A stretch of DNA of 64,000 nucleotides, from positions 16,369-80,368 of the forward strand of contig JAYTOX010000021.1 of assembly GCA_043747595.1 (NCBI GenBank), read 5' to 3'. Under the pieces are notes generated by a model. It was not told the DNA's origin and searched no databases. It worked only from the letters and a program-made list of their open reading frames with translations. Within the stretch, counting starts at the first letter, position 1. Every line of letters starts with the position of its first letter. Origin of the DNA: JADKIH01 sp043747595 (GTDB taxonomy: Bacteria > Bacteroidota > Bacteroidia > AKYH767-A > 2013-40CM-41-45). Made by a program: the position numbers and the translations under genes. Below are positions 8,201 to 16,131 of this stretch, piece after piece.

Positions 8201-9680
8201 TTGCAAACTGCCCGTCCACATTTATCTTCCTATAAGTATAGTTTTTAAAATCTAAAGCTGCGATTTTACCATTAATAGTAGCATTTAAATTATCGAATTT
8301 AAGTCCTGAACCTTTTACATCTAAACTTAACGAGACTTTTCCTAGATCTGGCAATTTTGCAATCACGCCTGCATTAAATTGTGAAGATGATAAATGCCCG
8401 CTGTATGTAGTTTGTTTAGTGTCTCGATTGTATTTTAAATTTAAATCTGATGTTAATAAGCCAAGGTCGGTGTTGATTGAACCATACGCGACAAAGTCAT
8501 TATAGAATCCATTGAATTTCCCTTTAAATGTAACGGTTCCAAGTTGCGCTAAATTTTCAGGAATAAGAATATGGTTAGGAGTTGAAAATGGTGGAACCGA
8601 TATTGATTCTATATCTTTCTTGTTTGTTTTAATGGCTTCAGCAGTTAATTCGATATACGTGTCTTCAATTTTCGGAAGACCATTCATCGCAATATTGCCC
8701 TTAAAATATGATTCTTTTCCCCATTCAATTGTAACATCTTTTCCTTTAAATCTATTTACAGTTCCTCGGAAATTTCCATCCAATCTTAGAGAATCCTTCA
8801 TTCCCCAAAGATCGTCGGTGAAATAAGAGATATCTTGGAAACAAATAACAGATTTAGTGAAATCCGATTTCCAATGTACTTCATGTGTAAATTCATTGAA
8901 AGCTGAAAAGTTTGAATAGAAAAATGAAAGGTCGGTTTGTATTAAACTAATTGGAGTACGGAGAATTAATTTTTTAGCATTGATTTCTTGTGATGATATT
9001 TTTGCCTCAGCACTTAACTCATTAATTTGAAAGCCTGACTTATCTTTAAACTTCAGCTGATTGATGTTTACGAAAAAGTTCGAATTTTCTTGATGAAAGT
9101 TATTGAAAGAACCATTTATGTTTGTTAATAAAAGATCGGAGAAATTTACTCCATTTACGTGTAAGGTATCATTTTCATCTAGGCGTTTAAAGCGAAGGTC
9201 AATCAGTGAAAGGTTTTTCACATTGATTTTCCAAGGAGCCGAACTTGTGGTATCGCTAGAGGAGAAATATTCTGCAATGAAGTTCAGATTGTCATGTTCC
9301 TCGCCTTTATATTTGTTTAAATTAAAAATAGCTTTGTCTACTGTAAGCTTACTTATTTTTAATAAATGTTTTTTAGCTGAAAAATCAGAAATGTCGACAT
9401 CAATTTCTTGAGCATAAATTAATGTATCGTTGTGTAGGTCTTTAATAAGTACACCATCTAACCTTACATTTTTCACTAATCTAAAACTAAGGCCTTGAAT
9501 ACTTACTTCTGTATTGAGTTCGGACGACATATACGCTGCCACTCGCCGTGCAAAAAATGTTTGTACGCTATCGACTCTCAATACCAAAAGGACAAAAACC
9601 AGAAAAATTAAAATCAGGCCAAGTGTCCAATATAGAAATCGTCTAAATTTTTTGATAATTTTGAATTTTAATAACGACAA
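5232..9680 (-). CDS. tamB: Translocation and assembly module TamB-like protein
   Basis: This 1482-residue protein has one N-terminal membrane helix (about 15-35, LYWTLGLILIFLVFVLLVLR) and then a very long run of beta strands, as in the TamB/AsmA-like bridge proteins that carry phospholipids or help insert outer-membrane proteins. The last 450 residues match the conserved TamB (DUF490) domain: INIIFDEKIGDVISGSGTG, then EKGDYLFTLQNLINKKF, and near the end the LSKSILNDRLTFEGNVGY and FNAEYKVSEDGRFRIKGFNR blocks typical of Bacteroidota. The start is TTG at 9680; no in-frame ATG precedes the membrane helix. It is divergent from tsaD with only 20 bases between starts, an arrangement frequent in this phylum. 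Confidence 0.9.
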   Translation of the reverse strand: MSLLKFKIIKKFRRFLYWTLGLILIFLVFVLLVLRVDSVQTFFARRVAAYMSSELNTEVSIQGLSFRLVKNVRLDGVLIKDLHNDTLIYAQEIDVDISDFSAKKHLLKISKLTVDKAIFNLNKYKGEEHDNLNFIAEYFSSSDTTSSAPWKINVKNLSLIDLRFKRLDENDTLHVNGVNFSDLLLTNINGSFNNFHQENSNFFVNINQLKFKDKSGFQINELSAEAKISSQEINAKKLILRTPISLIQTDLSFFYSNFSAFNEFTHEVHWKSDFTKSVICFQDISYFTDDLWGMKDSLRLDGNFRGTVNRFKGKDVTIEWGKESYFKGNIAMNGLPKIEDTYIELTAEAIKTNKKDIESISVPPFSTPNHILIPENLAQLGTVTFKGKFNGFYNDFVAYGSINTDLGLLTSDLNLKYNRDTKQTTYSGHLSSSQFNAGVIAKLPDLGKVSLSLDVKGSGLKFDNLNATINGKIAALDFKNYTYRKINVDGQFAKKLFNGTLSVNEPNVQFDFLGSIDFRSTLPEFNFVADIKRAQLDSLNLFKLNGSNVLQTYISTRFIGNKPDNIVGEILIKNTNLKSGKKLYHINNIDIHSSQENGTRTVDINSDNLDAHCVGIFEFATIGDAFKEIIPRYLPSVILPKKSFQSNQNFTYEIKLKNLNVITENFLPSWDFAPNTIISGHFNSSQYDFNLKLNTPYVRFKGLVFDSLSITSSTDRDKMDLIAKAKRVSDKDANSIIELPVINALTKNNQIGFKIQLADRDTFINRARLNGSIHFDNSSKFDLKIDSSYLVVENQQWKLDELNSIVFDSSLIDINHLFFVKGAESISVSGRISENPSDKLNVLLSNFGLSHINTIAKADKDFLSGEMSGQLHLSDVYHKLQIESDLQINTLTVNKDTIGNMSITSAYDNEKEILTSTISAVKGTAKIIDITGKYYLSKEEDNLDYKITLNNLYIHPIEKYIADIFTNLYGKINADLHLTGTFSKPMFNGNLVLNKMSLLINYLQTHYSFTTEVKVNDNNFLINNLKLNDDNGNEAIVNGKVTHRFFRDFRFDADMNAEKFQVLNTTALDNSLYYGIANASGYAHFYGPLENMNMDISMSPSKGTVVNIPLNTSSDLSKSEYISFIDKSADSTLKGGRGNRVDLSGVKLNMNLDMNRNALINIIFDEKIGDVISGSGTGSLKLDINTAGNFNMYGTYIIEKGDYLFTLQNLINKKFTIDPGSKITWAGDPYEANVDMSAVYIVNTSSLYNLLADSSYKRRIPVECRLFLTNKLMNPTISYEITVKGLDPTAEGLVKTILNSEQEINKQMFGLLVLNQFIPQTGPGQVGRLDAGAGAGASASELLSNQVSNWLGQLSKDVNIGFNYRAKDTYSSEEFQVILSKSILNDRLTFEGNVGYLSSTQSYATSSVVGDFNAEYKVSEDGRFRIKGFNRSNADNIINYSQSPYTQGLGVFYRKDFNSFSDLIKNWRAKNNEAENNTAIPK

Positions 9681-9700
9681 ACTTTGACAACATTCATACC

Positions 9701-10717
9701 ATGGATAAGGTCTTCATTTTAGGAATAGAATCATCATGCGATGAAACGTCGGCATCAGTAATTTGCAATGATACTGTTTTGTCGAATGTGATTGCTAGTC
9801 AAGAACTTGTACACCAATTTTATGGTGGCGTAGTTCCTGAATTAGCCTCACGTGCGCATCAACAGAAGATTATTCCGGTAATAGAAGAAGCACTTATAAA
9901 GGCAAATATAACTAAAAACGACCTTAATGCAGTAGCTTTTACAAGAGGTCCCGGATTAATGGGTGCTTTATTGGTTGGTGTTTCTTTTGCCAAATCGTTT
10001 GCGATGGCATTAGACATCCCAATAATTGAAGTGAACCATATGCAAGGCCATATTCTTGCTCACTTTATTCAAAAACCTGATACACGAAAAAGTGTTCCCT
10101 CCTTTCCCTTTTTATGCTTAACGGTTTCTGGCGGCCACACACAGATTGTTCGAATCGATTCAATCTTAGAAATGGAAATTATTGGGATGACAATTGATGA
10201 TGCAGCTGGTGAAGCATTCGACAAAACGGCTAAGATACTTGGCCTTCCTTATCCGGGAGGTCCTTTGATCGATAAGCATGCACAAAGTGGAAATGCCGAA
10301 CGATTTAAATTTACACACCCTAACGTGGAAGGATTAAATTTTTCATTCAGCGGATTGAAAACAGCGATACTTTATTTTATCAAAGAGAATACGAAAAACG
10401 ATCCGCAATTTGTTTTGAATAATCTCAATGACATTTGTGCATCTGTACAGAAAACCATCGTTGATATTCTGATGCATAAAATTAAATTGGCAAGAGTCCA
10501 AACTGGAATTAATCAACTCACTCTTGCCGGTGGAGTTAGTGCAAACAGTGCCCTAAGAAAGGCCTTTCTCGAACTCGAATCTGATAACTGTGATGTATAC
10601 ATTCCCGCTTTTGAGTTTTGTACTGACAATGCAGCTATGATTGCAATTACAGGATATTTTAAATTCTTGGAAAAGCAATTTTCAGGTTTAAATGTTACTC
10701 CATTAGCGAGATATTGA
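9701..10717 (+). CDS. tsaD: tRNA N6-adenosine threonylcarbamoyltransferase
   Basis: TsaD transfers threonylcarbamoyl to A37 of tRNAs that read ANN codons, working with TsaB and TsaE. The 338-residue protein has the full family pattern: GIESSCDETS at residues 8-17, the PELASRAHQ segment at 46-54, metal-binding histidines H113 and H117 in NHMQGH, the SGGHT loop near 143, and the C-terminal DNAAMIAITGY with a conserved aspartate. Length and motifs are standard, so it should be active. The t6A product is the substrate of the methylthiotransferase MtaB encoded later in this window at about 31.9 kb. The start ATG faces the tamB start across a 20-base gap. Confidence 0.97.
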   Translation: MDKVFILGIESSCDETSASVICNDTVLSNVIASQELVHQFYGGVVPELASRAHQQKIIPVIEEALIKANITKNDLNAVAFTRGPGLMGALLVGVSFAKSFAMALDIPIIEVNHMQGHILAHFIQKPDTRKSVPSFPFLCLTVSGGHTQIVRIDSILEMEIIGMTIDDAAGEAFDKTAKILGLPYPGGPLIDKHAQSGNAERFKFTHPNVEGLNFSFSGLKTAILYFIKENTKNDPQFVLNNLNDICASVQKTIVDILMHKIKLARVQTGINQLTLAGGVSANSALRKAFLELESDNCDVYIPAFEFCTDNAAMIAITGYFKFLEKQFSGLNVTPLARY

Positions 10718-10748
10718 TTTTAAGAGCAGACTTATTACATCTAAATTC

Positions 10749-11447
10749 ATGAAAACAAAAAATAGATTCTACTTCCCATTACTTATTATTTCCGTTTGTA
10801 TTCTTGCTTGCACTCAAAAAGTAAAAGAAGAAAGCAACAGTCAAGCAACTGTGTCAAATGTTCAAGAGAATGTTCAACTCATAAATGAATTTATTTGTGG
10901 ATTATGGAGCCTCGACAGCAATCGATCACTTACAAATGTTGGCTTTTATATCAAACCGGATGGCACTATCGATTTTGTTACAGGCGATTTATCTGGTAGC
11001 TGGAAATTGGAAGGAAAGGACTTGTTAGTACTCTCCTTTTCACAAAATGAAAAAGATATAGTTCTTAAATACCATCTTGATTCGCTAAATGAATCACAAA
11101 TGATTCTATCGGATTCTTCAGGACAAAATATTTATAGAAAAGTTCCATTCGGAATAAATAACGACGAAATAGTTCTTACCGGATTTCATGGAACATTATT
11201 TCCGGGAATCTCCAAAGAATATTCGTTTATGTTGCCTTCTGCAAAGAAAATTCGACTGTCATTAAAGAGCGAGGATTCAACTATCAAAATGCGAATCTAC
11301 GATGCAACAAAAGAGTTAACTTCTATTCCACTTACCGATTGGCAATCCATTATGGTGAAAAGTGGAACGTATAAGGTGAAGGTAAATTACTTGAATCAGA
11401 AGATTGGCAAGATGAACGACTTTGATTTAAAAGTTTACGGGCAATAG
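10749..11447 (+). CDS. Lipocalin-like lipoprotein, function unknown
   Basis: The 232-residue product carries a lipoprotein signal: a hydrophobic stretch ends in the lipobox I-L-A-C with C21 as the lipidated residue. Residues about 45-130 (GLWSLDSNRSLTNVGFYIKP, then SGSWKLEGKDLLVLSFSQ) follow the lipocalin-like or META-like layout in which a protein reports deviation of a measured value from an expected one; this is a family resemblance only. The C-terminal 85 residues (FHGTLFPGISKEYSFML to FDLKVYGQ) look like a small beta-sandwich of the pre-peptidase C-terminal kind that binds ligands or surfaces. It follows tsaD by 31 bases and probably shares its transcript, ending at the hairpin downstream. 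Confidence 0.6.
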   Translation: MKTKNRFYFPLLIISVCILACTQKVKEESNSQATVSNVQENVQLINEFICGLWSLDSNRSLTNVGFYIKPDGTIDFVTGDLSGSWKLEGKDLLVLSFSQNEKDIVLKYHLDSLNESQMILSDSSGQNIYRKVPFGINNDEIVLTGFHGTLFPGISKEYSFMLPSAKKIRLSLKSEDSTIKMRIYDATKELTSIPLTDWQSIMVKSGTYKVKVNYLNQKIGKMNDFDLKVYGQ

Positions 11448-11495
11448 TTTTTTTGCGAATTATTATGTTAAGTGAGCTTTTGTATTCAGGAATTA

Positions 11496-11531
11496 AAAAG
11501 CCCCGGTGAACTTGAATCATCGGGGCCTTTT
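11496..11531. terminator. Bidirectional terminator between lipoprotein gene and M13 peptidase
   Basis: AAAAGCCCCG at 11496-11505 pairs with CGGGGC(c)TTTT at 11521-11531, with one bulged C. A GC-rich stem flanked by A and T runs between two converging genes is a classic two-way intrinsic terminator. Confidence 0.85.
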
Positions 11532-11551
11532 AATGTAAGTGAGTTGATCGA

Positions 11552-13606
11552 TTACCAGATTTTAACTCTCATTGAATCTGTTCTCCACATATTGTCTCCT
11601 TCTTTTATTCCAAACGCTTCGTAGAATTCAGGCATATCGCTCATTGGTCCGTTTACACGCAAAAAATTTGGTGCATGAACGTCTGTCATTACTTGCATGG
11701 CTAACGATTTATCTCTTGCATGTCCTAGCCAACCTAAAGTATAACCTAAGAAATATCGTTGTACCGGAGTTAAGCCATCGATCTTCTCCCCTTTCTTAAA
11801 TTCTTCGGTGCGTTTAAAGGCATCGAGTCCAATTACCAATCCACCAAGATCTGCAATGTTCTCACCTAATGAAGCTTTGCCATTTACATGTAAGCTGTCT
11901 AATACAACATAGCTACTAAATTGATCAGCTAGTATTTTCGCTTGCTTGCTAAAATTGATTGAATCTTCTTTCGTCCACCAATTTGATAAATTTCCGTTTG
12001 CATCAAACTGACGGCCTTCATCATCGAAGCCATGTGTTAGCTCATGACCAATTGTACTTGCAGCAGCATAACCATAAATGATAGCATCATCTGCCAAAGA
12101 ATCCGGAAGTCCGGGAATCAAGAATTGAGCAGCAGGAAGTACAATTTCATTATTCGACGGATTATAATATGCATTGTAAGTTTGAGGAGTCATGTCCCAC
12201 TCTGTGCGATCGACAGGCTTATTGAGTTTGTCTACATAATAATTGAATTGCCATGTTCTGCATTGAATTACATTATTTACAAACGAGCTTCTATCAATTT
12301 TCATCGACGAATAATCTTTCCATTTATCCGGATAGCAAACTTTGTAACTGATTTTTGCAAGTTTATCAAGTGCTTTCGCTTTTGTTTCTTTGCTCATCCA
12401 TGAAAGATTTTCAATATGGATTTTGTATTCAGCTAACATATTTTTAACCAAAATCGTGTAACGATCGCGCATAGCTGGAGAAACAAATTTGTTCACATAT
12501 AATTGTCCTAAAGCATCGCCTAAAAAACTTTCTTCAGAATCGAGTATTCTTTTCCACCTAGGGCGCTGCGAAGTCGTACCTGTCATTACTGAACCAAAAA
12601 AATGAAAATTTTGATCGTTGATATTCGAACTCAGTTCTGTAGCAAAACTGTTTATCAAATTCCATCTCAAATAAGTTTTCCAATCGTTAATAGGAACAGT
12701 GGTTAAACTTTTTTCCACTTGCTTATAAAATTCCGGCTGACCAATAATAACTGTATCAACGCCGGCTATGTTCATCGACTTCATTAAATCCATCCAGTTA
12801 ATTGAAGGAGTAATTTTATTAAAATCGGCAATAGCCATTTTATTGTAATTAGCATAAGGGTCGCGTAGATCTTCCAACTTTCTGGAAGCCTTCGCAAGAT
12901 CTTCTTCTATTTTATAAACCGTTACAGCATTCGCAGTTGCTATTTTTTCATTGTCACCTAGAAGCATGAACATTTTCTGTAAATGAATTTTATATTCTGC
13001 TCTGATGGTTTTGGTGCGTTCGTCGGTGTTAAAATAATAATCACGTTCAGGTAGACCTATACCTCCCTGATAAAAATGCATCGCGTATTTCGTGCTATTC
13101 ATTTCATCCTGATAAATACCTGTACTGAATAATGGAGAACCGGCATATATTTGAAAATGCGATATTGCATTTATCACATCTTGCTTTGTTTTGATAGCAT
13201 TAATTATTTCGAATTCTTTGTTCAAAGGTGTTAGCCCTTGCGTTTCGATAACTGCACTATCCATTCCTGTGTGCCAAAAATCTCCAATACGCTGAGCATT
13301 GCTTTCCGTTTCTGATTTAGAATTCGCAGCTTCATTGCTCAATGTTTGCAATTTATCATAGATATCGTTTCGAACTAGGTTTGCAATTCCCCAACGGCGT
13401 TCACTCGAAGGAATCGGATTGTTCTTCATCCAATTGCCGGTAGCAAATTTGAAAAAATCATCCCCCGGTTTAATGGTGCTATCGATGTACTGAAAAAGGA
13501 AATCATCTTCGGTTACTTTACTCAAGTCTTGTTTTGGTTTTGTAGTACAAGATGAGAGAGCAATTACCGGAATCATTAATAAAAGAAATTTTCTTAGCTT
13601 ATGCAT
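11552..13606 (-). CDS. M13 family metallopeptidase (neprilysin/PepO-like), lipoprotein
   Basis: This 684-residue zinc peptidase cleaves peptides in the periplasm or at the cell surface. The catalytic zinc motif HELTH is at 521-525, the second motif ENIADLGG (with the third zinc ligand E582) at 582-589, and the substrate-binding NAYYNP at 478-483 replaces NAFY. The N-terminal half is the helical M13_N cap. Residues 1-20 form a lipoprotein signal ending in L-S-S-C with C20 lipidated, so the enzyme is membrane-anchored. Everything needed for activity is present and the length is normal. It is a single-gene unit, convergent with the upstream plus-strand gene across a shared terminator. Confidence 0.95.
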   Translation of the reverse strand: MHKLRKFLLLMIPVIALSSCTTKPKQDLSKVTEDDFLFQYIDSTIKPGDDFFKFATGNWMKNNPIPSSERRWGIANLVRNDIYDKLQTLSNEAANSKSETESNAQRIGDFWHTGMDSAVIETQGLTPLNKEFEIINAIKTKQDVINAISHFQIYAGSPLFSTGIYQDEMNSTKYAMHFYQGGIGLPERDYYFNTDERTKTIRAEYKIHLQKMFMLLGDNEKIATANAVTVYKIEEDLAKASRKLEDLRDPYANYNKMAIADFNKITPSINWMDLMKSMNIAGVDTVIIGQPEFYKQVEKSLTTVPINDWKTYLRWNLINSFATELSSNINDQNFHFFGSVMTGTTSQRPRWKRILDSEESFLGDALGQLYVNKFVSPAMRDRYTILVKNMLAEYKIHIENLSWMSKETKAKALDKLAKISYKVCYPDKWKDYSSMKIDRSSFVNNVIQCRTWQFNYYVDKLNKPVDRTEWDMTPQTYNAYYNPSNNEIVLPAAQFLIPGLPDSLADDAIIYGYAAASTIGHELTHGFDDEGRQFDANGNLSNWWTKEDSINFSKQAKILADQFSSYVVLDSLHVNGKASLGENIADLGGLVIGLDAFKRTEEFKKGEKIDGLTPVQRYFLGYTLGWLGHARDKSLAMQVMTDVHAPNFLRVNGPMSDMPEFYEAFGIKEGDNMWRTDSMRVKIW

Positions 13607-13652
13607 GCGGTTTTAGTTATAGGTGAATAAATTCTATTGCTGTTTGTGATTG

Positions 13653-13660
13653 CAAAGCTA
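13653..13660 (-). promoter_or_regulatory. -7 promoter element of the M13 peptidase gene
   Basis: The minus strand reads TAGCTTTG, an exact TAnnTTTG match, 47 bases before the ATG. A correctly spaced -33 TTG is not evident. Confidence 0.45.
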
Positions 13661-13761
13661 TTCAAAAAATCAGATGATAAAAGTCGGAAAATGTCACAAA
13701 GAAACAGTACCGTGACACGTAAATTGATGTTCTTTTCATAGCTTCGCACAAAAAACAATCT

Positions 13762-14838
13762 ATGTACTATCTACATTTTTTGCGTGCCTGTTTATTGTTA
13801 ATTGTCATTAACACTTCCATTTTCGGACAAGAGAATGCTAAGCCCATAAAGCCAGATACAACAACTCATTTTCCACAAGAAATACATTTATCGGATATTC
13901 GTCAATTGACATTTGGAGGCGATAATGCCGAAGCTTATTATAGTTTCGACAGTAAAAAAATTGTGTTTCAAATGACAAACACCGATTTTAACGCAGTGTG
14001 TGATCAAATTTTTTATTCTGATTTGAATGTATTCAATCCGAAAATGGTAAGTACAGGGGCAGGACGGACGACTTGCTCTTATTTCCTGCCGGGCGACACA
14101 ACTATTATTTATGCCAGTACGCATTTGTCAGGTAAAGATTGTCCCCCTAAACCCGCTCCTAGAGCAGATCATAAATATGTTTGGCCGGTTTATGAAAGTT
14201 TCGACATTTTTATGGCTGATTTAAATGGAAAAATTATTAAGCAACTTACAAATGTGAAAGGGTATGATGCAGAAGCTACCGTGAGTCCTAAAGGTGACAA
14301 AATAGTTTTTACCAGTACCAGAAACGGCGACCTAGATCTTTACACTATGAATATAGATGGCAGTAATGTAAAACAGATCACGAATGAATTGGGCTATGAC
14401 GGAGGTGCATTTTTTTCGCCAGATGGAAAAAAATTAATCTTCAGAGCTTCACGTCCCACTTCTAAAGAAGAAATTGAGACGTATAAAAATTTACTAGCTC
14501 AAGGATTAGTAATGCCTGTTGAGATGGAACTTTTTACATGTAATGTAGATGGAAGCGATTTGCATCAGGTTACGCACTTGGGTAATGCAAACTGGGCACC
14601 TTTTTTTACACCTGATGGGAAAAAGGTAATCTTCTCGAGCAATCATTTAACAGGTGGCTATCATTTCAATTTGTGGATGTGCGATTTAAATGGTGAGCAA
14701 TTAGAACAAATATCGTTTGATAAAACATTCGATGCCTTTCCTGTTTTCTCGCCCGACGGTAAGCATCTTATCTTTTCATCGAACCGCAATAACAAAGGTG
14801 GCCACGATACAAATTTGTTTTATGCTACTTTCAAATAA
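13762..14838 (+). CDS. Secreted TolB-like beta-propeller protein
   Basis: The 358-residue product begins with a signal peptide (hydrophobic residues 5-22, likely cleavage after IFG before QEN). The mature part is built of WD40-like PD40 repeats: YYSFDSKKIVFQ, ATVSPKGDKIVFTSTRNGD, AFFSPDGKKLIFRASRP, FFTPDGKKVIFSSNHL and PVFSPDGKHLIFSSNRN, each ending with a D-L-Y/F-x-M/A strand. That makes a propeller like the C-terminal part of TolB or the N-terminal part of prolyl oligopeptidases, but no peptidase domain follows. Such proteins usually bind other proteins or glycans in the periplasm. The partner is unknown. A TAGCTTCG element at 13739-13746 may be its promoter. Confidence 0.75.
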   Translation: MYYLHFLRACLLLIVINTSIFGQENAKPIKPDTTTHFPQEIHLSDIRQLTFGGDNAEAYYSFDSKKIVFQMTNTDFNAVCDQIFYSDLNVFNPKMVSTGAGRTTCSYFLPGDTTIIYASTHLSGKDCPPKPAPRADHKYVWPVYESFDIFMADLNGKIIKQLTNVKGYDAEATVSPKGDKIVFTSTRNGDLDLYTMNIDGSNVKQITNELGYDGGAFFSPDGKKLIFRASRPTSKEEIETYKNLLAQGLVMPVEMELFTCNVDGSDLHQVTHLGNANWAPFFTPDGKKVIFSSNHLTGGYHFNLWMCDLNGEQLEQISFDKTFDAFPVFSPDGKHLIFSSNRNNKGGHDTNLFYATFK

Positions 14839-14997
14839 GGAAATTCAAAAATATTTTTGTCCCTCTCCTTTTTGCTCAAATAAGTGGTACTCAATTAATT
14901 CAATTTGATTATTACAACAAGAATTAAATTATTCTTTATAATAATTTAGGACGTATTCAAGTAGATTGTTGGTTCTAAGAAGTTCTCTAATTATTTT

Positions 14998-15005
14998 TAT
15001 CTTTG
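14998..15005 (+). promoter_or_regulatory. -7 promoter element of the RND efflux operon
   Basis: TATCTTTG matches TAnnTTTG exactly and lies 50 bases before the adaptor ATG. The nearest TTG is 26 bases upstream, longer than usual spacing. The rest of the 217-base gap (14839-15055) shows no other structure. Confidence 0.45.
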
Positions 15006-15055
15006 AATGAAAGTTGGTCGCTTGAAATTAAGCTGTTTTATTATCATGTTACTTT

Positions 15056-16114
15056 ATGAAACCAGGAAGAATTTTATTAATAGTTATTGTAATCTTTTTT
15101 GGGGTTGTTATTTTTTTGAATAAATGCCAACACCCATCATCATCTGATAAAAATAATAAAATCGCATCAGCGCCTGCTCTTTCGGTTGATGTTGTAGTTG
15201 CCCAAAATCAAAAATTAGAATACCCAATTTATTCTAACGGAACTCTTTTATCAAATGAAGAAGTAGAATTAAAAAACGAAATAGCAGGTAGAGTTGTTAA
15301 GATTAATTTTAAAGAAGGAGCCTTTGTAAAGCGGGGTTCATTATTAGTGAAATTGTATGATAACGATCTTCAAAGTCAACTTAAAAAATTATTATTTCAA
15401 GAAGAGCTAGCTCAAAAGATCGAATTGCGTCAAAAAGATCTTTTATCTGTTAATGGAATCTCTCAACAAGACTATGAGATTTCTCAAAATGAATTGAATA
15501 CTTTTAAAGCTGACATTGAAATATTAAAAACCGCTATTTCTAAAACTGAAATCAAAGCACCTTTCGACGGAAAAATTGGGCTCAAAAATATTTCTGAAGG
15601 AGCCTTTCTTCAAGTAAATTCTACCATAGCAACTTTCTATGATATTGATCCAATAAAAGTTGAATTTTCAATCCCTGAAAAATTTTTACATCAAGTCAAT
15701 TATGAAAGCCCTATTTTTTTTACTACCTCATCGGACACTTTAGTTTACAATGCAAAGATTTATGCAATTGAACCTGAAATTGAAATTTCAAATCGAAGTT
15801 TAAAAATCAGAGCAAAGACATCTAATAGTGAACTTAAATTATTACCAGGTGAATTTGCAAAGATTACTATTCCGCTGAAAACAATTCCTTCTACTATATT
15901 AATTCCAACTCAATCATTAATTCCAGAATTGTCAGGTCAGAGCGTTTATATTTCTGTACAAGGAATGGCAAGAAAAATTAGCGTAGAAACAGGGATGAGA
16001 TTCGATTCTACAGTTGAAATAGTGAAAGGAATTCACGCAGGCGACACTATCCTTACCTCCGGAATGATGCAGGTTAGACCAAAGATGCCTCTTAAAATTA
16101 ATATTACTCAATAA
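15056..16114 (+). CDS. RND efflux pump periplasmic adaptor (membrane fusion protein)
   Basis: This 352-residue adaptor links the inner-membrane RND pump to the outer-membrane channel. An N-terminal membrane anchor (about residues 5-23) is followed by a split lipoyl domain: ELKNEIAGRVVKINFKEGAF with the second half IKAPFDGKIGLKNISEGAF. Between these lies a helical hairpin rich in Gln and Glu (about 100-165). The beta-barrel (FSIPEKFLHQV onward) and the C-terminal membrane-proximal domain (VSVETGMRFDSTVEIVKGI) complete an AcrA/MexA/HlyD_2 layout. It starts an operon with the pump (17-base gap) and the TolC-like channel. No TetR or two-component regulator lies beside it, so control is not evident locally. 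Confidence 0.93.
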   Translation: MKPGRILLIVIVIFFGVVIFLNKCQHPSSSDKNNKIASAPALSVDVVVAQNQKLEYPIYSNGTLLSNEEVELKNEIAGRVVKINFKEGAFVKRGSLLVKLYDNDLQSQLKKLLFQEELAQKIELRQKDLLSVNGISQQDYEISQNELNTFKADIEILKTAISKTEIKAPFDGKIGLKNISEGAFLQVNSTIATFYDIDPIKVEFSIPEKFLHQVNYESPIFFTTSSDTLVYNAKIYAIEPEIEISNRSLKIRAKTSNSELKLLPGEFAKITIPLKTIPSTILIPTQSLIPELSGQSVYISVQGMARKISVETGMRFDSTVEIVKGIHAGDTILTSGMMQVRPKMPLKINITQ

Positions 16115-16131
16115 CTCGGTAATTTAAAATA